From Cyanophora paradoxa (lineage: Eukaryota; Glaucocystophyceae; Cyanophorales; Cyanophoraceae), in the NCBI GenBank assembly GCA_004431415.1, contig QPMI01000457.1, positions 372,001 through 436,000 of the forward strand: a stretch of DNA of 64,000 nucleotides. The letters are read 5' to 3'. Shown in pieces: positions 13,082-22,886 of the stretch (positions are counted from its first letter, which is position 1; each line of letters opens with the position of its first letter). Made by a program: the position numbers and the translations under genes. The notes beneath the pieces are model-generated. The model saw only the letters and a program-made list of their open reading frames with translations, had not been told where the DNA came from and did not search any database.

Positions 13082-13689
13082 GCCTAGTAGTAAGGCAGTT
13101 TAAGGCACTCAAACTTCAGAAGTCTCAGCTGCATGCGCAGACTGCAGTAGTGCCATAAGAATTTTAGAAGGCGGCGTGCAAAACATTAATTATAAGCGAT
13201 CTAGAGCAGCAGCACAAAAAAGGCTCAGAAAACAAGTAAGAGAACCAGAAGAATGCAGATGAGCTACGTATAAAACTAAATATCAAATGCGCAATTCAAT
13301 GAATCATCATGATTGCGATCACGAAACCCACCCTAAAGGATCCGGAATTCGACTTGGGAAGGCTGGACATGGCCAGAAAATCTGCCTGTAATCACGTGGA
13401 CTGCACGTACTGTGGGCCACATGCATATGGATAGGCCTCTTTTAACGGCTACAAGCTATAGATGCATAAAAACTCCAAGCTCTTTAACGGCCAACTGCAC
13501 AAAAAGGCGTATATAGTCTGTACTAGCCTGCTGAAGCTTACGTGTTCTGTACTTCCTCTGGGCCACATAACAAGGCGTCGACGTCTTGACAGCTACCGTA
13601 CCTAGCCACCTACAGAAAAAGGCGAACTCTTCTCGGTATCTACAAAAAACTTCGGAAGCGGCGCCGGCGCCGGGACAGGGCCGGGCGCT

Positions 13690-13740
13690 GTTTATTCCTT
13701 GGCGGCCCCTTCCCGTGCGCCGTTTATTCCTTGGCGGCCC
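13690..13740 (-). terminator. Duplicated AATAAA-containing 3' end signal of the minus-strand gene
   Basis: A perfect 19-bp repeat lies at 13690-13708 and 13722-13740. Read on the minus strand each copy is GGGCCGCCAAGGAATAAAC, so each holds a canonical AATAAA hexamer, 60-110 bases past the stop codon at 13800. Use as a poly(A) signal is inferred from motif and position. Confidence 0.5.
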
Positions 13741-13799
13741 GGCCGGGCCGGCTCCCTGGCCCCCCGGCTTTCCGGCTTTATTTTGTCACCGCCCGCGGG

Positions 13800-16700
13800 C
13801 TAGAGGACGTGCGCGGAGGGGATCCAGGTCGGCGGGGGGCGCGCCGGGGGGAGGCGGGGGCCCGGGAGGGCGGCGGCCCACGCCGGCGAGAAGGGCCCGT
13901 GCGCGTCGCCGACCTCCTCTGGGGAGGCCGAGGGCGGGCTGAAGGGCGCCGCCTCCGGGCTGCCCTTGGCCAAGGGCGCGAAGCCGAAGTCCAGGGCCGG
14001 CAGGCCGCCGGGGCTGAGGGTGAAGTACGAGTGCGCGGGGGCCAGGGGCGCGGGGTCGGCGGGGGCGGCCGCCGCCGGGGGCGGGGCGCCGGCCGCTACG
14101 CCCTGCCCCGCACCCTGCCCGGACCGCTCCCTGCACTCCGCCTCCATGCGCCGGATGTTCTCCATGCGGCCCGAGTGGGGCGGGAAGTATGCCTGAAATG
14201 GCGCGCGCGCCGCGCGTCAGCTTCGCCTTCGCCACCCCCCTCTTCCTAGCTGCGGGGGCACCGGGTAGCGGTCGTAGAGGACGGAGCGGGCGCGGGCGAG
14301 GCTGCCGAGGGCCTTGGCCCACTCGCCGCAGTGCACCTGCGCGCGCGCCAGCTGCGCATGCGGCCCGCCCGCCGGCCGTCAGCCGCGGCCCCCGCGCAGC
14401 GCCCTAGGCCGGCGCCCCTGGCCCTGGCGGACCTGGAAGATGGCGTGGCCGACGACGGCGTCTCGGAGGGCGTGGCCCCGGAACAGCACCCGCTCCGTCA
14501 GCAGCAGGCTCCACCGCATGTTCGACGCCACGTCCTCCCTGCGGGGCGGTCAGCGCGCTTGGGGAGCAGCTAGGCCCGGGCCCGGGCGGGCGGGCGCACA
14601 GCTTGGGCTCCCGCTTCATGGTGCCCGGCCTGACCTTGTGCTCCAGCACGTTCAGCTGCGCCCCCGCTCGTCAGCGCCTCCGCCGAGCCGCCGCTCTCCC
14701 TTAGGGTACCCCCGGGGCCGTCGACCGCGACTGCGGCGCCACGCACCCACCAGGGGAGCCAGTTGAAGGTGTAGTCGATCTCGGGGTAGCCGAACCCGTA
14801 CGTTTCGCTCGCCTGCGCCAGCGAGCGCCTCGCGTACTGCAGCCCCCGCGCGTGTGAGCTCATGATCAGATGTGAGCTCAGGTCAGATCCGAGCGGGGTG
14901 GGGCGGGGCGGGGCGGACGGTGTGGACGCCGGAGAGGTCGCCGACGTGGAAGCTGGCGAGGGCCGTCGTCTGGAAGATGCGCTCCAGCGGCGCCCTGCCC
15001 GCCCCGCCCCGCCACGTCAGCCGAGCCGGACGGGGAGCGGAGGAGGGCCTGGAGGGGGCACCGGTAGCCCGGGGACATGGGGGCGAGGATGCCGGCGGCG
15101 CGCTCCAGGTGCCGCCGCGAGTTGCGCCACTGCGCCGGCCCGGCACGGCCCGGTCAGGTTCCCTGGGCTCAGGGCCCGGCGGGGCCCCGGGGCCCGCACC
15201 TTGCCGTTCATGAAGGCCTCCCATCCTGCGGACGAACGAAGCGCGGCTCGCTCGGGGAGGGGCGGGGCGGCGGATCTCGAGGAGGACCAACAAACAAACA
15301 GGAAGCGGACCGAGGGTGCGGATGGCGCAGGCCTCGCCGAAGACGTCCTCCTCGTCCCCGTCGCAGAACCAGTAGAGCTACGGGAGATCAGCCGGGGGCG
15401 GCGGAGGGGGCGGGGAGGAGGGGGGTGGGGATCACCCGGGGGCAGATGTGCGAGCCGAGGTGGCTCCGGTTGGGCATCCGGACTGCGGGAGGGAGGGCGG
15501 GGGCGGGTGAGCGGGCGCGCGCGCGCGGCCCAAAGCTTTCTTCTTCTTCTTCCACTGCTTCGTCTGTGGGGCGGCGGGCGCGGGCGGGCGCACGGAGGGA
15601 GTCTGCGAGCTCGCAGAGGAGCCCCGCCTCCTGCCTGGAGGGCGTCTCCCCCGCGCGGATGAGCTCGCTCCACGCCTCGAAGTAGAGCTCCAGCGCCGCG
15701 TCGCTCTCCCGCCACTGGCCCCGCCCCCGAGTCGGCGGGGGGCGAGGCGGGGGGTGGAGGGGGAGACGGGGGAGACGGGGGGTTACCTGCTCGAGGGCCC
15801 AGGCGCGGCGGCGCATGGCCTCGCAGCGGAGGGCCGGGCGCCCCTCCCAGTGCGGCGCCGTCAGCCGGTCGGCCTGCGGGGAGGGAGCCTTAGGGGCGCC
15901 GCCGCGGCGCGGGCGGGGGCGGCCCAGGGGTACGCACGTGCTCGATGAGGGAGAAGACGTAGCTGCGGGGTACGGGGAAGAGGTCCGAGGACGCGAACCG
16001 CGCCTGCGCCCGCGGCGTCAGGGGTACAGCGGGCGCCCCTAACAGCCCTGGAGGGGGGTTACGGACCTCGCCGCAGAGGACGGATACGGCGTTCCACGCG
16101 TGCTCCGCAGCGAGCGCCGCATCCTCCCTGCGCGGGCGCGTAAAGATCGAATTCCAGCCTCGTCCTCTTGAGCTTGCACTAATTCGGCGCCGGCCGGGCG
16201 CACGGGTCCTTCAGGCCGGGAAAAGTGCCCGTCTCGGGATCCGAGCCGGCGGCCAGGATGTGCGAGCGCCAGGCGGCCGCCACCGACTCCAGCTGCGCGC
16301 CCGGCTCGCGAACGAAGAATGGGGGGGGAGGAGGGCAGGGGGGTAGGGGCGCGCCAGCTCCGAGGAGCCTGCGAGGCGGAGGTCCTCGAGGGCGCGGCGG
16401 GCGCGGAAGCGGCCCTCCCGGGAGCGGAAGAGGGGCGAGTCGAAGACCTCGGCGTTGGAGAGGGCCTGGCGGGGGGCAGGGTGAGGCGGGCGGGGGGTTG
16501 GGGAGGATGCGGGCTTGCGCACGGCGGCGAGGTCGCGGCAGGCGGTGAGGAGGCGGGGCGGCGAAGGCCGGTTCCCGCGCACCGGGTGCGCGACGCCGAC
16601 GCTGTGGGCGGGCGGGGGCAGGGCCGGGCCGGGCCGGGCCGCGTCAGCAAGGGAGCCTGGGCGGGGCGGGCGGGGCGGGGCGGGGCGGGCGGACCTCGTG

Positions 16701-18110
16701 GCGACGACGCCGACGGCGGCGTGGGAGGCGTGCACCATCGCCGCGGCGCCGTCCCGCGAGGCCGCGCTCGCGTGCCGGTACGGCGCCGCCTGCCCCCGCG
16801 AGTCAGCTCAGAGGAGAGGGGCGGGAGAGGGGGGGGTGCGTATACGCACCATGCCGTTGAGGGAGAGGGGGGAGGAGAAGGGGGCGGGGGGCGGCCAGGG
16901 CAGACTCGGGGAGAGCGGGGCGGCGAGCCCTATCGGAGCCGGGGACGTCTTGCCGGCGCTGCGCGCGAGCTCGCTCGGAGGGGGCGGGCGCTGAGGCAGG
17001 GACGGTGGGAGGAGGGCACCTGACGCCGGCGGGGAGGATGCGGAGGGGGGCGCCGGGGGGTAGGGGCTGCGGGGGCTCGGCGAGGGGGCCGGCCCCGTCC
17101 TCGGAGGCCGGGTCGGCGTCGGGGTAGAAGTGCACGGCCCGCTGGAACTGCAGCGCCAGCTCCTCCTCCTCGTTGCCGTACCCCGCCTTCTCGTCGGCGA
17201 TGTACCCCCCCTCCGTCTCCCACTCGGAGCTCGAAGAGACGACGGAGGTGAGCGACGCGCTGACGGGGCGGGGCGGGCGCCGGGCGGCGGCCCCGCCCCC
17301 GCCGCCAGCGCCGCCGGCTCCGCCGACGACCCGGGGGCGCTTTGAGGCCTCTTTGGAGGAGGGCCGGCCCTGGGCGGCGGCGGCGCCGGCCTGGCCGCGC
17401 TTGGCTGGGGCGGCGCCCCAGACGACCACCGAGTCCAGCACGCTCGCAGCGTCCTCCGCGTCGCAGATCTTGAGCCTGCGCGCGGCGGGATCGGCGGCGG
17501 TCGGCGGCGGGGGGGCGGGGGCCCGGGGGCGGCGGCAGTGGGGCACCGGAAGCGGCGGCGGCGGTGGAGGAAGCTCGAGGCGGCGACGCCGAAGCTCTGC
17601 TCGCTGTACCCGTTGCCGTTGAGGCGGAGGACGAGCTCCGCGCAGGGCTCGCCGAGGCGGGAGCCCCAGGGGAAGGCGATCAGCGGGTCCGGCAGCACTT
17701 GCGTCCCGTCGTCTGCGGCGGCGCGGTCGGCGCGGCGCCCGGCGCTCGGCCCGGCGCGGGCGGGCGGGCGGGGCGCGCGGGGCGGACCGGCGTAGACGAG
17801 GCGGAGGCGGACGGAGGCGCCCTCCCAGGACTTGTAGTCGGCCTGGAGGGGCCCCCCGGCGAGCCCACGAGGTAGCGCCGCCCGAGAGCAGCACGCAGTC
17901 CACGTTCGCGATCCCACGCTCCGCCTCCTCCGCCCCGGCGCCTCCACCCGCGTCGGCCGCCCGCTCCGCTGCCCCCGCCCGCCCCGAGTCGGCGCCGACG
18001 CCGGCGGGCGCGCAGGGGCGCGGGGGCGCGCTCAGACCTCGCGGATCATCCCGTCGTAAGCGTGGCTGCGCAGGTCCCCGCCGTGCAGAAGCTCGAAGCG
18101 CGCGCCGGCC
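13800..18110 (-). CDS. Unrecognised multi-exon protein
   Basis: Minus-strand exons of about 20-60 codons alternate with short introns through the whole span. The sense is set by amphipathic helical peptides such as REDVASNMRWSLLLTERVLF (about 14420-14540) and QASETYGFGYPEIDYTF (about 14790). The N-terminal part (17000-18100) is beta-like, with segments such as WEGASVRLRLVYAG and FPWGSRLGEPCAELVLRLNG. An acidic stretch lies around 17100-17230 (SSSSEWETEGGYIADE). The C-terminal half looks like an alpha-solenoid, but no TPR or HEAT consensus is clear. The last exon ends at the stop at 13800-13802. The start is not certain: the most upstream exon I trust reads VPKAGARFELLHGGDLRSH at about 18040-18110 and appears to follow an intron. 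A one-base frame change near 17890 is needed to read through. No family is recognised. Confidence 0.5.
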
Positions 18111-18137
18111 TTCGGGACCTTCGAGCACCGTCAGCAC

Positions 18138-18674
18138 CGAAGGCGGTTACCGCGGGCGCTCCGGCCCGCAGACCTCAGCATTCGGCAGCGGCGAGCGGGC
18201 CTCCGGGCGGGCGTTATGTGCCGGTGGGCATACTGCTCCGTTAGGTGAGTCGGGTCCGCTCCCGTCGCTGCCGGGCGTTCCGGGGCCCACGGCAGAGCCC
18301 GAACGCCGATAGGCAGCGTGAAGGGCCGCGAAGAGCGGCGTGCCCGCTTGGTCCATCCCGCGCCGACACGGCCGCGCCGTCAACCGCTACGCTGCACCGG
18401 CAGATGCGTTGCAACGCTGCACGCTGGAACGTAACCGCTTCCCTTCTGTGCGCCTCTATATCTGCGCGGACTCGCGGGAGGATTGCCGAGGATCGACGGG
18501 GACGACGCCTACTTGAGGGGACGGCCGCGCCGTCAACGCGGCGGCTGCAGATAGAGAGTGCAATGGCCCAGTGGCCTGGTGCAACGCTAAGTCGATCTAT
18601 CCAGATGAGATCTTGATCCCTACGCACGCCCCCTGGCTTGCAGCTGCGGACTCGGAAGGAATCAGCTCCTGACG
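18138..18674. other. Divergent intergenic region
   Basis: This lies between the minus-strand gene and the plus-strand gene starting at 18675 and may contain both promoters and a first exon of the minus-strand gene. A 16-bp exact repeat, CGGCCGCGCCGTCAAC, is at 18369-18384 and 18522-18537. No other element can be assigned. Confidence 0.4.
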
Positions 18675-21600
18675 ATGAGCTTCTGTTGCTTCGTGCACCG
18701 GCCAGACGCGCCGATCGCGAAGTGCTGCAGAGGAGCCCTCCCTTCTTCCCCCCGTCTAGGACTCACTCGGAAGCGATTCGATCCCACTGGTAGAGGAGAT
18801 GAGGGTTCGACTCCGGCGACGCTCCCATTTTCAAAAAGGGCGGCGAACGCGATGAAGGGCGCACGGGCGCGCGGTTCCGCGCAGCGGGCGGGATCACACA
18901 AAGCATCGGCATCGCAGAGATCCCACGCCAGCCGCAGCTCCGAAACCTCCAGCTCTGACGACGAGGTTTTGACGCCTGTGATGAATTTTTCGAAGCAGCT
19001 CCAAGCGGCGTTGCTCGGCAACATTCGGCGCATGATCGGCGAGCAGGCACCAGCTCGCGATGCATCCAAAACGACCGATCCATCCAAAACGAACGATGCG
19101 TCCAAAACGACCGAGACCGAGGACTCCAGTGTCAACATTAAGACCCCGCCGCTGCTGACTTACCGAGGACACGCCAACTTCCACTGTATGTGCACGCGCG
19201 AGAGCGTCTGCGATCCTTGCAAAGAGCTCTCGTCAAGCCTGCAGTCCTTCGCGCTCCCCAGCAATAGCGAAGCTGAGCTCCGCAAGTATGCGGCGGACTT
19301 GAAGGTCTGACTCCCGCCTTCGCGAGCTCGAGCGCCTTTTTGCCCCGATCCTCACTGCGCGCCTGCTTGCAGGCGTACGTGGAGCATCTGGGGCCGAAGC
19401 ACGCGCTGAGCGCTGCCTCCACGATTCGCCTCGCATACCTGCACTGGACCATCGCGAACTCGGACCGGATCACGGCGGGCGAGCGCCAGAAGGCCCAGTC
19501 CCTCGGCGAGGCCGTCAGGCTCTACGAGGCACGCTGATGGCCCGCCCCTCTGCGCCGCGCGTGCGCCGGGGGCTCACAGTGGCGCCGGCGCGCGTCCCGC
19601 AGGCGACGCTGGCGCGCTACGCGGAGGACGAGCGTCTGCTTGCGGGGAGCAGGCGGGAGGCGCTGGCGGACCACGCGGAGGCGCTCGCCGCGTTCCACAG
19701 CGACCGGAACGACGCTGCCGCCGTCAAGCGCGTCCTCCTCGTGTGCCATCTCGCCTCCCCGCCCCGCGCCCCGGCTGCCTCGCGCCTCGCCTCGCCTCAC
19801 GCCGCCGCGCGCGCGCTCGCGCAGTGGGCGCTCTACTGGCGGCAGGGGGCACTGGGCCCGGCGCACGAGAAGACGGTGCGGACGGAGTACCTGCTCGGGG
19901 TCTACCTGGAGGACCTGGGTGAGCCCGACAGCGCCGAGGCCTACTTCAAGGTAGGGCGCGCCGGCCGGCCCCGGCTCCCTCCCGCGCCCACAGCCCCGGC
20001 CCGCGCCCCGCAGTCCGCGTTCGCGCACGAGCGGGAGTCCGGGAACGAGGGGCGCATCGCGAAGGCGGAGTGCTGCGACGCCCGCCGGGGGCTCGCCGCC
20101 GTCGGGGCCGCGGACACGGACGCGGCCATCGGGAGGATGGTCGTGGGCTCCCTCGTCGCCATCGGAAAGACGCACGTCACCGCCGGGCGCTTCCAGCGCG
20201 CCAGCGGCGTGCTCCAGGTACCCCTTTCCGCCCCCGCGAGGCCCGCCTGCGCGGCCGAGCTCGAGCGGCCCCCGCAGATGGCGAGCGCGATCGCGGAGCG
20301 CGTGTGCGACGGGTGCGCGGAGCGGTGCGCGCTGGAGGGCCCCGCCATGGCCCTCGTCGCCCTCTGGTCCCTCCTCCACGACTTCGACGCCGCCGAGGAG
20401 GTCCTCCAGGTGCCGTACCCCCCTTTCAACTTCCCCCCCCCCTCCCCGGCCGCCCGCCGACCGTCCCCGCAGCGTCTCATCGCGGAGACGGAGCGGCGCC
20501 TGGGCGCGGGGCACTGCCGCGTGGGCTTCGCTCTCGTGAGCCTCGCGCGCTGCCAGCTCGCCGCTGGCAGGGACCCCGTGCTCATCGCCCCCTCTGCCCG
20601 CGTGCGCCGCCCCTCTGCCGCGCCCCGCTCGCCTCGCCTCGCCTCGCCGCTCATGGCTGCGGCAGCGCGGGTGGTCCGTCCTGGTGGCCGCGCTGGGGCC
20701 CACCAGCCCCGAGGTGGGGGAGGAGCTCGTGACGATGTGGGCCCTGTACGAGCAGGCCCCTAGCCTCGACCCCGGCAGGGCCGTCCACAGGGTGCGCGCG
20801 CCCCCGCCCCTCGGCCCCGCCGACACCGCTCACGAACAGCGGCGCAGCTCATCGTGGAGTGGACGCGTGCAAACGGGCAGGCCCCGCCGGGCCTGCCCGC
20901 CCAGGCCATGGTCCGCCCTCCCGCCCCCGCTCGCCCCGCGTCGAACGCTGCCCAGGGCGCCTCGCTGACCGCACCGCAGCTGCGCATCATGCGCGGGGAG
21001 GACCGCGCGGAGTCCGAGGGGGGAGCCGTCGACGCGCTCCTCGCCGGCAAGCTGGAGCAGCGCAAGCGGGAGCGCGAGGAGCGCAAGCGGGCGGAGGAGG
21101 AGCGCGAGCGGGCGCAGCGGGAGGCCGAGCGCGCCGAGCGGGTCAAGCGCGACGCCTCGGAACGGGTGCGCCGCCCGGCGCCCGCCCGGCGCCCGCCCGC
21201 CCCCGCCGAGCGGCGCGGCAGGAGGCGGCCCAGAAGCACATGAAGGGCTCTCAGTGGGCCCCCGCCCGCAAGCTCCTCGACGCCCTCCTTAAGGTCTCCC
21301 CGCCGCCGGCCCCGCCGCCCCCGTCGGCGCCCTCTGAGAGGCGTTCCCTCCCCCCCAGCGCTCCCCGGACGACTTTGAGGCTCGCCTGCTCCGCATCCGT
21401 GCGCCGCCCGGCACCCTGCTCCGACCCCGCTGACGCCGCGGCAGAGTGCACGGTGGGCGCCGGCCAGCTCGAGGCGGCCGGGAAGGAGGCCGAGAAAGCG
21501 GAGCGCGAGCTCGCCGGCTCGGGCGCAAGCGCGGACGTCCTCCGCCGGTGCGCGGAGCCCGCCGCCTACTTTCGCTTGGGCGTCGAGCGGCGCCACAGGG

Positions 21601-22826
21601 TGCAGGAGCAGCGGCGGAACATCGCGGCGGAGCTGCTGATGCGCGAGGAGGCGAAGGAGCGCGAGGTGGCGAAGCGGCGGGAGGAGGCGGCGGCGCGGCG
21701 GCGCGAGGAGGCGAAGGAGGCGAAGCGGCGCGAGGAGGCGAGGCGGCGGGAGGAGGAGGAGGCGCGGCGGCGGGCGCAGGAGGAGCAGCGCGAGCGGGAG
21801 CGGCAGGCGGAGCTGCAGCGGCAGCAGCAGCTGTGGCGGGAGGAGCAGGAGCGAAGGGAGGCGCGCCGGCGGGAGCAGGAGCAGCGGCAGGAGGAGCGGC
21901 GGCGCGAGGAGGAGGCGCGGCGGCAGGCGGCCGAGGCCGAGCGCCGCCGGGAGGAGGAGGAGGAGGAGCGACGTCGGGAGGAGCAGCAGCGGAGGCGCGA
22001 GGAGGAGCGGAGGGCGGCGCCGGCCGCTCGCAAGGGCGCCGCGCCCTGCCGCTTCTTCGCCGCCGGCTTCTGCCGCGACGGCGCGCGCTGCCGGTGCGCC
22101 CCCCGTCGTCGCCTCGCTCTCGCGGCCAGGCGCTCCGCCCACGCGCCCACCGCAGGTTCCAGCACGGAGCCCCGGCCCCCGCCGCGCCCGCCGAGGCTGG
22201 CCCCAGCTCGGGCCAGCCTGCCCAGGTCGCGGCCTGCCGCTTCTTCGCGAGGGGCTCCTGCCGCGACGGCGCGCGCTGCCGGTGCGACGCAGCGCCCGCC
22301 TCCCCTCCGCTTCCCCGCCGCCCACGCCGCGCGGCAGGTACCGGCACGAGGCGGCGGGTCCCAGCTCGGGCCCTGCGGCGGCCCCGAGGAGGCCGAGCTC
22401 GAGTGCGCCATCTGCCTCGCGCCCCTGGCCTCCGGCCCGCCCGCCGCCGCCCTCCCCTGCCGCCGTGCGCCCCGCCGCCCCGCTGCCCCCCGCCGGCCAC
22501 TTTTCCGCGGGTCTCACGGACCCCGCAGACCGCTTCCACGGCCCCTGCATCGACCAGTGGCGGACGCGGCCGCTCGCCGACGGCTGCCCCGTGTGCCGCT
22601 GCCCTTCGACGGGCCGCGCGCCGAGGCCGCCCCCGCGACGCCGGCGAGGGCCGAGCGGGGCGCGGGGCCCGGGCCCTCCTCGCCCCCGCCGCCGCTGCAG
22701 CCGGCCTCGCCCGCCACCTCCGACGAGGGCCTTGGCGCCGGCGCCCCCGCATCCCCCCTCGGCCTCTCCGCCCCGCCCGCCCGCCCCACGCGGCCCTACC
22801 GGCCCCCCGGCCTCTTCGCTGCTTGA
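18675..22826 (+). CDS. TPR-like / coiled-coil / two CCCH zinc fingers / RING-H2 protein
   Basis: Exons from about 19370 to 20800 encode paired amphipathic helices of TPR type (for example LGEPDSAEAYFK and FDAAEEVLQ). About 21040-21160 and 21580-22015 encode a long E/R/A/Q-rich coiled coil. Two CCCH fingers follow, each C-x7-C-x5-C-x3-H: CRFFAAGFCRDGARCRFQH (22047-22165, intron 22094-22155) and CRFFARGSCRDGARCRYRH (22235-22347, intron 22282-22337). A RING-H2 finger begins CAIC at 22404, is split by intron 22465-22528 and continues LPCRHRFHGPCIDQW and CPVC. CCCH fingers usually bind RNA and RING-H2 fingers recruit ubiquitin-conjugating enzymes, so an RNA-linked E3 ligase is likely. ATG 18675 is the longest start, but ATG 18852 is as plausible because the first 59 codons look poor. 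After CPVC, one frame ends at 22826 and looks more protein-like, while the strictly continuous frame ends at 22890; a one-base discrepancy near 22607 would reconcile them. Confidence 0.75.
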
Positions 22827-22886
22827 GCCGTCTTCCGAACGACTGCAGCATGTGTACAGGGGCAGGGACAGGGGGGCGCGCAGGGG

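Larger units (their letters stand above)
12321..13799. other. Intergenic spacer between convergent genes
   Basis: No supported gene. The stretch holds the 3' flank of the plus-strand membrane-protein gene, a C-rich patch (about 12903-12985), a 19-bp tandem repeat (13025-13081) and, at its right edge, the 3' processing region of the minus-strand gene ending at 13800. Base composition is AT-rich until about 13650 and GC-rich after that. Confidence 0.6.

Noticed and set aside
18780-18835. tRNA gene suggested by GGGTTCGACTCCGG
   Set aside because: The T-stem does not pair, no acceptor stem or A box is in register, and the segment lies in a possible 5' coding or leader region.
21600-22015. Simple-sequence artefact instead of coding DNA
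   Set aside because: The GAG/CGG-rich stretch keeps one frame for over 130 codons, gives a regular charged coiled coil and leads directly in frame into a perfect CCCH finger.
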